A stretch of DNA of 64,000 nucleotides. Source: Gonocerus acuteangulatus (taxonomy: Eukaryota > Arthropoda > Insecta > Hemiptera > Coreidae). Shown piece by piece: positions 1 through 10,975 of this stretch. The notes under the pieces were generated by a model. It was not told where the DNA came from. It saw only the letters and a list, made by a program, of their open reading frames with translations, and made no database searches. Numbering within the stretch: the stretch's first letter is position 1; each line of letters opens with the position of its first letter. Location of the stretch: NCBI GenBank assembly GCA_946811695.1, contig OX328125.1, positions 48,629,321 to 48,693,320 on the forward strand, given 5' to 3'. A program made the translations under genes and the position numbers.

Positions 1-92
1 TCCTATTATTTAATCAGTAACTTGCGTACTGTATTGTGAGAACGATCCTCTGAGAAAAAAATAAAACTTAAATTAGGACTTTAACGGAAATC

Positions 93-428
93 CGTATTAT
101 TTTTCGTTATGAATTTACGCTCGGTCATAGCGCTGCTGAGGCGTGTATGAACATTACCACGGCGTTCGGGGAGGGAACGGTGAATGAACGAACTGTTTAC
201 CGGTGGTTTTCCAGGTTTCGAAATGGAAATTTTGACCTTGACAACGAGGAGCGAGGAAGGGCAGAAACGAAGCTTGACAATGACCACCTGAAGGAAAGGG
301 TTGAAGCTTGTCCCTCAAAAAGCACTAGGGAATATGCCAAAGAACTCGGAGTAGGAGCCACGACAGTTTCAAGACATTTGAAGGAAATAGGCAAGTCCAA
401 AACTGACATTTCATACGGTACAGCCTGA
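93..428 (+). pseudogene. mariner transposase, N-terminal fragment
   Basis: The frame entering at about 93 reads a mariner-type DNA-binding N-terminus: an acidic/HTH opening, then GEGTVNERTVYRWFSRFRNG, the usual VSxRTVQRWFxRFRxGDFDLED block (here NFDLDNEERGR), then a second HTH (STREYAKELGVGATTVSRHL). The HTH pair places the transposase on its TIRs. The frame stops at 428, and the catalytic DD(34)D domain is absent, so about two thirds of the usual ~345-residue protein is missing. The apparent ATG at 147 is internal, since homologous residues continue upstream of it. Family assignment rests on the recognised motif order. No TIR was found on either side. Confidence 0.85.
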
Positions 429-1332
429 TAATATGAACTATGTTTTGAAACTGTACACTCGAAATATTTCTCAATTGAATTGGTTTCTCTAATTTTTTTT
501 TTTTTTTTAATATCTTCGGTAATTGTACTGAATGCTTTGGTAATTTCCGTTAAACCATGATGTTTTTTTTATTTTACCTTTATAAGTAATACGCTTAACG
601 TCCCACAACTCCGGTTTACTTCGATGCATATTGATAAGTTCTATAACGTCAAGATTTAGCCAGTCTTTTTATCTCCCCTATTGTAAGAGAAAAGTAAACA
701 AACTGTTAAAACTCCAGCGATAAATCAAATAGTTCTCTTGCAACTGGCAAATAATCAGTGTTAACATCTGTTGGTTTAGAAGTGTCGACAATACAGCCAG
801 TAGCCAAGATATTTATCTCTGACATTTATTCTTCTCTCTATAATCAGTGTTTACACCTGACGGTATAGAAGTGTCGACACTTATAGCTCGTGATAGAAAT
901 ATATATATATATCAGACAGAAATTGTTCATGGTTTACACTAGTCAGAATTTCTATTTGACATAAATATCCTGCAATAACTATCCAAGTTTAAACGGACCC
1001 TAAAAATGGTCAGATCATACCTTAATCTCCTGATGAATTTCAGATACTTTCGTTGAACCCCTGATTTCATTCTCATCAAGGCTACCAAAATGTAGGACCC
1101 TCCATTTTTCCAATGCCCCAGATTCAAATGTAACATGCTTATGTGTTTTAACCTTGTCTTTGCACCATCTTGGTCCTTGTCTGAGACTGGTGATGACCTC
1201 ATCTTCAACAAAAGAATATCCAAACCATAAATTATCATTTCCGTCTTCCAAGACTCCTTTTAAGTTATTAAGAAGTTATTAAAAGCGTTTCAACTACTGC
1301 ACTCCAGGCCCTAGCAACGTCCATATTGTATA
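429..1332. other. AT-rich DNA, nothing recognised
   Basis: Contains a short poly(T) run (~497-510), a short (TA)n (~901-912) and a repeated phrase near 749-800 and 842-885 (ATCAGTGTT..ACATCTG..TAGAAGTGTCGACA), suggesting a small diverged direct repeat. A minus-strand frame (1015-1251) is open for 78 codons but resembles nothing I know. Confidence 0.4.
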
Positions 1333-1392
1333 TGTAGCCCGTCCTAAAATTCTTAGTTAATAATAAATGGACGTTAAAATTTAAATTAAATA
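1333..1392 (+). repeat. 3' tail of a tRNA-type SINE (fragment)
   Basis: Carries the tail module found in reverse at 34767-34850 and 10650-10740: CCCGTCCTAAAATTCTTAG, then TTAATAATAAATGGACGTTA and AAATTTAAATTAAA. Only the 3' end is present; no A/B-box head is visible upstream. Confidence 0.6.
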
Positions 1393-2024
1393 AGTATATG
1401 TAGCATGATCGCTTCATAAAGCCATTGAAATTGCAAGTTTCCCCTTGGAAGCAGAAGCAGTTGATCTCGGAGCTATACCCCTTTGCGGTCTAGAAAGCCT
1501 TTGAGGAAATCATGCGGAGCAGCAAGACTAAATCAACCAACCCTTCAAGTACCTCTCAGCCGGTGCTTTGTTATTCAACATAGACCTGGTCCAAGGATCT
1601 ATTCAGAGGATGTTCACGTCAGATATAAATTTCTTAATAATTTCACACAACTGTTATAAAGTAATTTATAAAATCTAAAAAAACAAATTAACATAACTTC
1701 TGCAGAGAGAGCTGTTTTTGAGAGTTGAAAAGTCGCCGAGTTGGACCATATGTAATGAGATTCGGCACTCGCCTCGTATACGGCAGTAGTCCTTTTATCT
1801 ACTAAAGCCATCGTCCAGGGGGCGAAATTTGTACATTCCACCTAAGCACACCCAGCTTTCAGTGGGGAGAAAAATCAGGAGGCGGAAATCAGAGCTGACT
1901 ATAGTAACTCCCTAGAATGCCGTAAAATCAAGTTTCGGACACATATATTCTATACAAAAAGACAAGTATCCACTGAGGGAGGGAAACGCGCTAAACGTTT
2001 CAAAAATACTTCGCGCCTAATGCG
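1393..2024. other. Unassigned DNA with a diverged SINE piece
   Basis: Positions about 1860-1935 match the distal part of the SINE at 4349-4691 (shared GGGGARAAAATCAGG, then TAACTCCCTAGAATGCCGTA against a TCTCCCTAGTGTGCCGTA-like segment). The rest is unrecognised. Confidence 0.4.
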
Positions 2025-2200
2025 GTGTTGAACACTCATCTAACCCATTCCCACTTAATGGAAAGCAAGCAGAGACCAACTTGTGCAGGTTGTAATGAGA
2101 TTTTGACGATTAGACACATACTGATAGATTTTAGACTTCGTAGGAAACTTGGGTTTTCTTCACGAGACAATATTCAAACATTTTAAGGCACTAAACATAT
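2025..2200 (+). pseudogene. RNase H-type LINE, ORF2 C-terminal fragment
   Basis: Translates to THLTHSHLMESKQRPTCAGC followed by NEILTIRHILIDFRLRRKLG. This is the terminal zinc-knuckle region of a non-LTR retrotransposon ORF2 downstream of RNase H (C-x2-C...H-x4-C; here the last Cys is replaced by Phe). The same ending occurs at eight other loci. The element is 5'-truncated and disrupted, and AT-rich sequence with TTA/TAT runs follows. Confidence 0.75.
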
Positions 2201-3540
2201 ATAACAGAATATAAAAATTAAACTAATTTTTTTTTCTTCTGCTATTATTTTTATTTTATAATTTTTTATTAATTATTATTATTATAAAGTACATAACACA
2301 ATATACAGTCATTTTTATTCTTTATTTACACATTATTAAAATTTATTCTGTTATTTCTGTGTTGTTATAATTGCCCGTTTTTATTTATATAATGACTATA
2401 TGTGTGCTTATGCAGGCATCAGCTTGCCTGGTTTTTCCCAGTTTATTCTTTTAATTTAGTTTTTTTGGCTAGACTGAGAACACTTGCTTTATCATGAGCT
2501 AATCGCTAAAATTCCGAAGCTCAAAAGAAAAGAAAATGGGCCAAGTTTTAAAGGCAAACTTATTATAAATATAGTTTAGTATTATGAAATACAATTATAA
2601 AACGATTTTAATGTAAGTTTGTTAACTATTTTTCAGACAAATTTAAGGCGTGTGCGAATTCGTAATTAAATGTAATCCATTTCAACAGTAGTTTATTATT
2701 GTTAGCACATTCGAATGTTGTAATATCAAGAAATTATAAATACGTCTGATCTCTTTTTCTAAAAATACCTACTGTCTCTAAAAAACTTGTAACTAACTAT
2801 AGAAAAAATATGGAACCGGGCACATGAGGTTCCTAACGCTACTACGTAGAGGGCAGAAATAGATCTTTTTTTTTCTGAGGGTTGACAACCTATTGGTCCA
2901 TTAACATCAGTAAGATCATTTCCTTTATGCTCTCTCGTTTTCTTATATTTCTTCTAACATTGGGTTTGACTCATGTATTTTCTATTTTGAATGTTTTATA
3001 GAAGTAACCTTACAGGTTTGGTAAACAATATTCTTGTTGTTAAAAGAAGATGTGCAACAAACCATTTTCCCTTAGTAATAAGAACAATATAAATTAAATA
3101 AGATTACTTAGTTCGGAAAAATAAGATTTTTGGTTTTTGGGTGCAATAGCGTTAATAAGTTCTAGATTGTTAGTATTCCCTACCCTCCAAATACCCCCCC
3201 CCCGAAAATATATATCCTGTATACTGCAGGTACACTTTTTATAGGTTCGCAACGCAGGGAAACGAATGAAACCATTTTCAAGATATTTGTAACCGTTTTC
3301 GAGAAAAATTGTTTTTCAAACTAATTTTCGGCTTGGGTAATTAGAATCAATTAGAATTAAATTGAAATATTTGTTACTTGTTTGAAATTCATCTAAACTA
3401 CGATATTTCATTTTTGGTTACATTTAGAGTTAAGGAAGTATTCGAAAAACATATTAATACCAAACTGATCCTTTACTAAAATCTACGAATTTGCGTTATA
3501 GACGGAGGGTAAACAATTAAAACTTAAAACAAAATAGTGC
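2201..3540. other. AT-rich DNA, nothing recognised
   Basis: Includes TAT/TTA-rich sequence directly after the LINE end and a C-run near 3196-3202. I see no coding pattern, TIR pair or SINE module. Confidence 0.4.
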
Positions 3541-3559
3541 CAATAACTTTATTTCCTCC

Positions 3560-3600
3560 TTATATGTTTCGCACCTTATTGGTGCCTCTTCGGGCACCTT
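3560..3600 (-). ncRNA. hammerhead-like motif of a Penelope-like relic
   Basis: The minus strand reads GCCCGAAGAGGCACC, a 5-nt loop, then GGTGCGAAACATATAAGG. This is the hammerhead order CUGANGA / helix II / GAAA with helix II GCACC-GGTGC. The first core box is CCGAAGA, so one core base differs from consensus and activity is doubtful. Such motifs lie in the terminal repeats of Penelope-like elements. No PLE coding region is visible nearby; the 62-codon frame at 3714-3902 is unrecognised. Confidence 0.45.
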
Positions 3601-3819
3601 TAAACAAGGTTCCTTTTAAATGTTAAGGGATGACAGGAATAAAAAACTAATTATTAAACTAGAATTAACTAGAAAGAAATAGATTAAAAGGAAACAGGAA
3701 ATCAATTGATGAATTGGATCAGAACACCAGTAGCATGAAAAGACCTAAAATAAAACGAGCAAAAATTAGTGATTTATTCAGCGAGGCAACGGTGGTAGAC
3801 AGGGATACGTTGAATAGAA

Positions 3820-5344
3820 GTCCGTCAAGCAGGAGCTGCATAACTAAGCACTTTCCTCAGAATTTGGGTAGTGTAGACTGCTTTCCAGAACAATTTCCTT
3901 AAAATATCCTACATAAATAAAATAAAAACATGAATAGTTCTCTTTTAATTTTGTAATGAGTAACTGATCAATTATTAATTTGCTTCCAGAGTTATATTTA
4001 CACATGGAACCTACTACACTACGTAATAAATACAAAATCCTCATATTATCGTAATTTGATCTAACGCAGGAACCGGATACAGTCCCTCTAGCGCTCCTTG
4101 CGGTGCCTTTGTGAACCTATGTCTGGCTGGCTTTTCTATTGAAGTATATTACAAAGTAAACCCCCCTTTCCGATTGACCGATTCAGCTCATTTTTACAAC
4201 ACTTCTTTCTCATGAGTTACCCGCGACGTATACCGCGTTTCGTTACAATACAGCAGAAATTACGACCAGTATGAGTATATTAGTAATTTGGGTCCGGAGT
4301 AAACCCCCCCTCCTAATGAACCGATTTAGTTTATTTTTACAACACATAGGGGGCGAGGTTAGCTCAGTGGTAGAGCACTGGACTAATAAGCTGGAGGCCT
4401 GAGTTCAAATCCCGAGCAAGCACTAAAGATTTTTTCTTCTAGTGTCTTCGTTCATGGGTTGAATTCGGCCTCCCTGACCGTCCCTAGGCCAACCCAGCCT
4501 TTAATTAATTTAATAATGGGTACCTTGGTTGGTGCTAATGGCTCTAGCAGTCGAAGCAGCCAAGGGGAAAATCAGGCGGCCGGAGCATAGTACTGACCAC
4601 ACTATCTCCCTAGTGTGCCGTATGGTCATGAATCAGATACCTCTATAGTATCTGCCCCTCAGGGCCCTCGTGGCCTGTTACGGGACTGATTTTTTTACAA
4701 CACATATTTATCTGTAGATTACCACTACGAATACCGAGTTTCGTCGAAATATGCCAAAAATCACGGTTGGTAGTGGCGAATTGGTATTGTGGGTCTGGAG
4801 TAAACCCCCCTCCTAATGAACCGATTTAGTTTATTTTTACAACACATATTTACCTGTAGATTACCACTATGAATACCGAGTTTCGTCGAAATACACCTAA
4901 ATCACGGCTGGTAGTGGCGAATTGGTATTGTCGGTCTGGAGTAAACCCCCCCCCCCCGTATGAACCGATTTAGTTTATTTTTATATCTCACTTTTCTCTC
5001 TATATTACCAGTACGAATACCAAGTTTCGTTGAAATGTAACAAGTATTACGGCTGAAATGGTCAAATTAGTGTTTTGGGTTCGGGGTAAACCCCCCCTTC
5101 CGGTGGACCGATTTTGGAGGTTAACGAACTCGTTCAATCGTTTGCTAATTGAATGCTATATACCAAGTTTCGTGACGAAAAAAGAAAAACTCTGGCCGCT
5201 ATCGTGTTAACAGACATATATATATTTTAACGGGGGTCATTTTCGGTGTCTACTAGGTAGGATCGATAAAGATTTGAAGAAATTTTTCAAAAATTCCGCC
5301 ATGAGTCCAACCTCAATAGCTACTTTCCTTCGGAGGAAAGTGCT
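3820..5344 (+). mobile_element. HINE/Helentron-like modular repeat, copy 1
   Basis: Starts GTCCGTCAAGCAGGAGCTGC and ends with a hairpin, CTTTCC-TTCGGA-GGAAAG, then TGCT. The body is a series of diverged ~140-bp modules, each beginning with a C-run (GTAAACCCCCC) and continuing ...CCGATTTAGTTTATTTTT...CGAGTTTCGTYGAAAT...; C-runs lie at about 4160, 4304, 4804, 4945 and 5089. A short (TA)n (5215-5226) precedes the distal part. Module array, near-terminal microsatellite, terminal hairpin and flanks A|GTCCG...GTGCT|A (no duplication) fit non-autonomous Helentron-associated elements (DINE/HINE). It is interrupted by a SINE at 4349. No Rep/helicase coding is present. Confidence 0.65.
4349..4691 (+). 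mobile_element. tRNA-derived SINE nested in the HINE
   Basis: The head is tRNA-like: A-box region TTAGCTCAGTGGTAGAGCA, an anticodon-like GGACTAATAAGC resembling tRNA-Ile(AAT), and B-box GAGTTCAAATCC. The acceptor strands do not pair (GGGCGAG against CAAGCAC), so it is a SINE rather than a tRNA gene. Further on it carries GGTGCTAATGGCTCTAGCAG...GAAGCAGCC, the hairpin motif shared with the LINE/5S-SINE tails, then a distal ~140-bp segment. A perfect 15-bp duplication TTTTTACAACACATA flanks it (4334-4348 and 4692-4706) inside one HINE module. Confidence 0.85.
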
Positions 5345-6078
5345 AAAAGGGAAACGTCATATAACAATCACATTTACGAGCAATTAGGTAATAAAAGAAA
5401 TAGTTTTGTAAAGGATCAGAATCCAGAACCATGCCGTTATTTTGGCTTCAATTTTAATTTGAAAAATATTATCACCTATACGTATATGTAAAAATATTGG
5501 GAAGATATCTTGGAAATATGACTACAAAATAAAGATAAATTAAAATGAAAGGAAATATTAATTAGAAATATTCTGTATTGAATTGCAGGTTTAGAAGGAT
5601 GAAAAAGGGAAACTTCCTGATTCGCTATTTCTTAAAAACCCCTTGAAATACACTCTCCCCTTTCTGATTTCTTTGAATAGTAAACTCAGAATAGTTCAGC
5701 GTTTTTCATCCTTTGAAGCTGGAAGCTCATTTATTTTCGTTTTGGAAATGCGTCAAGTCAAAATGGTAAGGAAATAGTCAAACATTTAGTTTCTTGCGTT
5801 TTATTCAAAGTTAAATACTAATAATCATGATAAAGGCAATGCTTATAATAGTTTTTGTAAACCCGATAAATCCCTTAAGTGTATTTGATTGTAGTGAAGG
5901 TTGAGTTTCGGCTGTAGGGGAAATATAGCATGTGAAAGTAAGCAGAGAATAGTTACATTGTCATATGAATTCATATGTAGGTAGTACCTACTAGGTACCG
6001 ACCTTTTATTAAGACGATCGCACATGGTTTTACTCTGCGGTCACCTATCTAAAGGAATGGCCTGATAGATCAATATGC
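5345..6078. other. AT-rich DNA, nothing recognised
   Basis: No coding pattern, TIR pair or SINE module was seen between the HINE end and the palindromic MITE. Confidence 0.4.
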
Positions 6079-6266
6079 TGTAAAGCAGGCTACTCACGAC
6101 TCAGGCAGTCCTGTCAGTTAGACCTCCACAGTCCACCTGAAAGCCGGTCTGTCAGTTAAGACTGTTCAGGCGGCCGGAATATATACACGTTCAGGCGACC
6201 GGCTTGCAGGCGGACTGTTCAGGTCTAACTGACAGGCCTGCCTGACCGTGTGTAGGTTGCTTTAGG
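6079..6266. repeat. GC-rich palindromic MITE (short, uninterrupted copy)
   Basis: The two halves are mutually inverted: left AGCAGGCTACTCACGACTCA.. and right, read in reverse, AGCAACCTACACACGGTCAG.., with internal blocks CTGTCAGTTAGACCT and AAGCCGGTC also inverted. It stands out by GC content. A second copy at 24187-25443 is interrupted by a ~1.1-kb TTAA insertion; here the corresponding site is the uninterrupted CAGTTAAGACTG (TTAA at 6156-6159). Superfamily unknown; the flanks (TA or TTAA-like) are ambiguous. Confidence 0.75.
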
Positions 6267-7013
6267 AATTCATTTCGAGCTACTTTTTAAATTGGTATCG
6301 GTCACATTTTTGCAAGTACTGGATAAATATAGAGTTAAGATTGAAATGCTTGTTTCTGGAAATTGGATTCAGAAGTGAAAGGACGTTAGGTATAATCCAT
6401 ATGTTTCTAAAAATGGTTTTATGTCTTGTCTGCGCTTGATAAAAGGTATTACGCTAAATGTAATTATAAAAATTTAAAAATGATATCAAATAAGCTGAAT
6501 GTTCCATGAGTTTCGGTCTGCTGCGAACAGATACGAGAATGGCGATGAAGCTAAAGCTCAGTTGATAATCGAAACTGATATATAGATATTTCACGAACGA
6601 TTTGCACACCAAATAAATAAAATATACGTTCAAACCTGATTCCGGTTGATAGAAACATAAACTAAAACTTGGTTATACATTACGAAGTCCCCCATGTAGA
6701 GAACATTCAACATGTAAGGTATTAAAACGCGAAATGTGATATGACTAAACTAGATTACCAAATAAATAGAAAGGTCTGTTGACCAATTAATACGTTCTCC
6801 CTCTCTGTTACCTCTCCTACAATACTTTTGAATCAATGTATTTTTATGAGAAATACAAGATGTAAGTACTAAAGGTTCTTGAGTAAGTGAAGATATTTCT
6901 TGAATTATGAAGACAGGTTGTTTCGTTAATAGAATTGCTTACTGATAACTGTAAGGAATTTGCCAATAAAAACGTTTAGCTGTTGATTGTTGAACCTTAC
7001 CATCCGGATGCAA
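6267..7013. other. AT-rich DNA, nothing recognised
   Basis: I see no module or coding pattern before the Copia fragment. Confidence 0.4.
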
Positions 7014-7480
7014 TTAAACTTACTAAAATAAAATGAAATGCCCTCAAAAGCAGATGATAGGAATTTACTAGAAACAGCGAGGACCATGTTGAATTCTTTC
7101 AAGTTGCATAAAAAGCTGTGGGCAGGAGCGCTTATGACAAAGCCTTCCTTATATAATAAACCTGACAGGATCTATATCTGTGAATTTAATCATTCAATGG
7201 GAAGAAAGCTCACACCTACCTTTCAACGATTTTTGGATATGAATGATATGCCAATGTTACCAAAACAAAAAAAAGGAAAACATTCGCTGAAAAGTTAAAG
7301 TGCAAATACCTCATAGGATTTTGGGTAATGTTTGATTTTTACTAAAATTTAAGACCCAGTTTCCTATACGGAGAGTATTGAGAACCACTGCAGAGCAAGA
7401 TTTGGAAATGGAGTTAGCTGATTTGGGACGATCCGAGTGTAGGTCAGAGCCAGCAACAGGTGTGCCAACCTATCGACCGT
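7014..7480 (+). pseudogene. Copia (Ty1) pol fragment, integrase C-terminal side
   Basis: The frame 7038-7298 includes RNLLETARTMLNSFKLHKKL followed by WAGA, the conserved Copia integrase block (R-x-LxE-x-ARTML-x-S-x-LPKxFWxEA), then a decayed stretch and PKQKKGKHSLKS, the PKxKRxKxDxKS block that precedes the linker to reverse transcriptase. It continues past a stop as KLKCKYLIGFWVM (usual KxxxGxFVGY). A later frame, RTTAEQDLEMELAD (7378 on), probably belongs to the linker. The integrase catalytic core, RT, RNase H and LTRs are absent, so this is an internal fragment. Confidence 0.8.
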
Positions 7481-8205
7481 TCGCTACTACCCCGTCTAGT
7501 GTATCCCTCTTGGCAACACTGAGTCCCAATCTTAATGGAGCCTATAGCGTCTATGGAGCCTATAGTTTCACTCTGCGGTTTCGTTCCTTAGCAAAAAATT
7601 AATTCAAACTTCTGTCTGGTTGCAATTTTTCTTCAAATCGTTAACGAGTGTATTTATAATTCTTGTAGAAAAGGGTATTATCAAATAGATTGTATTTGCT
7701 TCTTTACTTAAATAAATTCAATTAGTTTAGTTTTTGGCATTACAGTTATGTTATTTGGAGGTATAGCACGAACAATCAATACGATTGAGAAAGTCCTTAG
7801 GAAAAAACTTTTAAACATTTTCAGATTAAAGTATATCATACAAATTTGGATTTATAGAAAAAAACAAAACTAACTGCCAAAAATTGGTTAGACTTTTCAA
7901 TAACTTGAAATACAAGAATTGTGGTTTTGGGTGCTCAAAAAGGACGGAGGCACTTTTTCCATTGTCCCACAGTCATCAAACGGTGTATTATGGTTTAGTT
8001 TAGAGTAGTCGAAGTATTACATGCAAAATATGTTTTCAATATATATTAGCAGTAATAGACCTTTCTAAATAACGAACCCGTGCGAAACAGTGGTAAGTGA
8101 AGGCATACATTTCGTAAGAATTGTTCGTAAGAGAACAGTACTTGAAGATTAATGTATATTTCGTGTATTCTAAGCTTTCTTTGCCACACAGTCGCGACGT
8201 CCTAG
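7481..8205. other. Unassigned DNA
   Basis: No feature is recognised between the Copia fragment and the minisatellite. Confidence 0.4.
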
Positions 8206-8219
8206 TTTCCAAGCAACGT

Positions 8220-8718
8220 GCACCAAGCAATCTTCTGGCTCCAAGTCGACTAGCACTAGGCAATCTTCTGGTTCCAAGTCGAATAGCACTAGGCAATCGT
8301 CTGCTTCCCAGGTGGCAAGCACTAGGCAATCGTCTGGTTCCCAGGCGACAAGCTCTAGGCAATCTTCTGGCTCCAAGTTGACTAGCACTAGGCAATCTTC
8401 TGGCTCCAAGTCGACTAGCACTAGGCAATCGTCTGGTTCCCAGGCGACAAGCACTAGGCAATCTTTTGGTTCCCAGTCGATTAGCACTAGGCAATCTTCT
8501 GGTTCCAAGTCGAATAGCACTAGGCAGGCAATCGTCTGGTTCCCAGGCGACAAGCACTAGGCAATCTTTTGGTTCCCAGTCGATTAGCACTAGGCAATAT
8601 TCTGGTTCTCAGGCGGCTATAACTAGGCAATCCTTTGGTTCCTAGGCGACTATCACTAGGCAATCTTTTGGTTCTCAGGCGTCTAGCACTGGACAAAGTT
8701 TTGGTTCCTAAGCGACAA
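8220..8718. repeat. 33-bp minisatellite, about 15 units
   Basis: The unit begins GCACTAGGCAATCKTCTGGT and continues TCCCAGGCGACWA. Units start at 8220, 8253, 8286, 8319, 8352, 8385, 8418, 8451, 8484, 8517, 8554 and so on; the unit at 8517 has a 4-bp insertion (AGGCAGGCAATC). Because 33 is divisible by 3, several frames on both strands stay open (11-residue repeats such as SGSQATSTRQS or RLGTRRLPSAC). These frames are not supported as genes. Later units (after ~8600) are more diverged. Confidence 0.9.
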
Positions 8719-8739
8719 GCATTAGACTGTACATTTTTA

Positions 8740-9175
8740 TGTACTTTGGCTCCATTGTCAATGATAAGACAGACGAAGAGAAGAATCGTATAATGGGGAC
8801 CTACAACGCATATTTTTAAGAAGTATCCTCTGTAGTAACCTGTTAAGCCGTGCTACTGAAATGGACCTGTACAAAACTATCATCCGACATGTGGTGACAT
8901 ATGTCAGTGCAACATGGACCCTCAGCAAAACTATTGCTGAAAAACCAGGCGACAAGGAAAACGGCAAGAAATAGACGGTACATGGCATGAGAAAAAAAAA
9001 TAGCGCATGATGATAATAGAGCAAGTATTGTACTATTGAAATTCTGATGGAGCCAGAGGACGTGGGAGACCTAAGGGAAGGTGGCTGAGGACTCACGGAT
9101 GGTTGGAGTGTCCAGCTAGCTTGCCGCTGACCGGGTTGAGTGGATACAGATAGCTGAGACGGGTAGTTTGAGGCT
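8740..9175 (+). pseudogene. RTE-like non-LTR retrotransposon, RT C-terminal fragment
   Basis: Across several frameshifts it reads YFGSIVNDKTDEEKNRIMGT YNAYF (split), LYKTIIRHVVTYVSATWTLS, then GARGRGRPKGRW and AADRVEWIQIAETG. These match in order the end of the reverse transcriptase of RTE-type LINEs (YLGSxIxxD..EIKRRI, LYKTLIRPVLTYGSETWTL, RGRPRxRW, AxDRxxWRxIV). It is heavily mutated and sits directly downstream of the minisatellite. The RT active site and endonuclease are not present. Confidence 0.75.
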
Positions 9176-10649
9176 CCTGCCAAACCGTTATTTAATTAAG
9201 CCCCTACCGTCTTGTGGCTTATCATTAGATATTATTTTTTATTGTTAGCGTTTTACATCTTTATCTTCAGTATGACCAAAAGTGCTGGGAGAATGTTGCC
9301 ATTTATTTCCAGCCAGAATTTGAATTTGTTTTAAAAAAATACGGATAAGAAAAATCACCATCCTCTAGCCACAGTCTAAAGCCCTCACTTTCAAATTGAA
9401 GGCCATCTGGCTCCCTGCAACTTCCTTAATTGTATTCATCTTTCATTACAAAATTCCGAACCCAGAAAAAACTGCGTCTACTTAGAATGTTTCTTAAGTG
9501 TTAATGATTTGGAAAGTTTAGAATGAAATTTTTCACCTTCATTGGAATAAAATCAACATTTCCAAAAATTCAACCTCCCACCTGTCAAATTCAACCCGCT
9601 GTTATATTGTATTTTGTTATATTATAACATGACAAATATTATATATTATACACTAATTATTTTGCACGAATTGTCCCAAAAAAAAACAACAGTGTTCCCG
9701 TAGGCGCATTGATGGTTAACTAACGCGTTTGTTGGCTGTAGACAAATTTCTTGAAAATCAAATTATTTTTATTGGCGGTAGTTCGCGAACCGGTTTTGAA
9801 AACACACAAACGCGCAAGCACAAACCGAAAATATAATATTCGAACGACCAATTGTTTGAGACATATCATATATGAAATGTCAATATTTCTTATCAGCAAC
9901 ACCAGATTGCGTTCAGTACGGATTTTCCTCCTTATACAGAGGGAAGAAACGTTTTTTATTATATTAATTATTGAAGTATTGTTGTACTCAACAACATGGC
10001 GACTTTTGGCATATGTCAACCTTTACATAATTAGTACCCAGAGCTTTGAGCAGATGAAAAGAGCCGCCACACAAAGCCTAGCTGAAAGTGGCTCCTATTA
10101 TTAACAGCAGTGGAAGGGTGATTGTTTGCTGTCGGTACTCTAGACAGGTCCCGGGGAAATCTAGAAGAAGGGCTCAAGTGCTTCTTAAACAAGGTGCTTA
10201 CTTCTAGAACAGTAATGACTAGAGCACTTGAAGATTGTCGGGGCTGGGTTTTGTACGGACGTGTTACTAATCATCTGAAACATTCCCTTAACTCTAGAAT
10301 TGGCCAAGGTGTTTCTTAGTCACACTCTTTCTCATGGGGAAGGGGATTAATAAAATCTATTACATTAAAAGATAGCCACCAAACAACCAAATAACCTATT
10401 TCATAAATATAAGAAAGACTTTTCAAAATTTAGCAAAAATATAGACATGGATGTAGAAAATTAAAATTAGAATTTATGTTTTGATTTGAGCAATAATGAG
10501 TGTATCTCAATATATCTCCACTTGCATATCCTTCCGGCTCAAGAAAAACCGCAGCATCGGTTGAAATAGTATTTTGTTTTAATATTATTTAATTATAGTT
10601 TATTATTATCACAATTACTCGCTTATTAGAGTATTATTGTAATTAAGTT
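9176..10649. other. Unassigned DNA
   Basis: Overlapping open frames occur at 9751-10104 (+) and 9720-10019 (-), but neither resembles a family I know and they shadow each other. No TIRs or SINE modules were seen. Confidence 0.35.
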
Positions 10650-10767
10650 AAAAAAAGTATTTTATTTAAATTTTAATGTCCATTATTATTAACTACAAAT
10701 TTTGGGATGGGTTATCTATAGGTTACCACCCTCTAATAGCCAGGATAGGTCTGAAGCCTTTTGTTTT
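10650..10767 (-). mobile_element. SINE 3' portion, split by the HINE (part 1)
   Basis: Read in reverse, it has the SINE tail seen at 34767: a CTATTAGAGGGTGG spacer, the central module GGTAACCTATAGATAACCCA, then TTTGTAGTTAATAATAATGG. It breaks at GAAGCCTTTTGTTTT, where the HINE begins, and resumes at 11877. Confidence 0.7.
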
Positions 10768-10899
10768 AGCACTTTCCTCCGAAGGAAAGTAGCTATTGAG
10801 GTTGGACTCATGACGGAATTTTTGAAAAATTTCTTCAAATCTTTATTGATCCTACCTAGTAGACACCGAAAATGACCCCCGTTAAAATTTATATATATC

Positions 10900-10975
<76 letters not shown>

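Noticed and set aside
4349..4425. Functional tRNA gene
   Set aside because: The acceptor stem does not pair, a SINE body follows, and a target duplication flanks the whole unit.
8036..8590. 184-codon minus frame as a repeat protein
   Set aside because: Explained by a 33-bp tandem repeat whose period is a multiple of three; other frames are equally open.
8220..8718. CRISPR array
   Set aside because: Units are contiguous with no unique spacers, and the DNA is eukaryotic.
9720..10104. Opposed ~100-codon frames as a gene
   Set aside because: They overlap on opposite strands, match no family I know and have no supporting signals.
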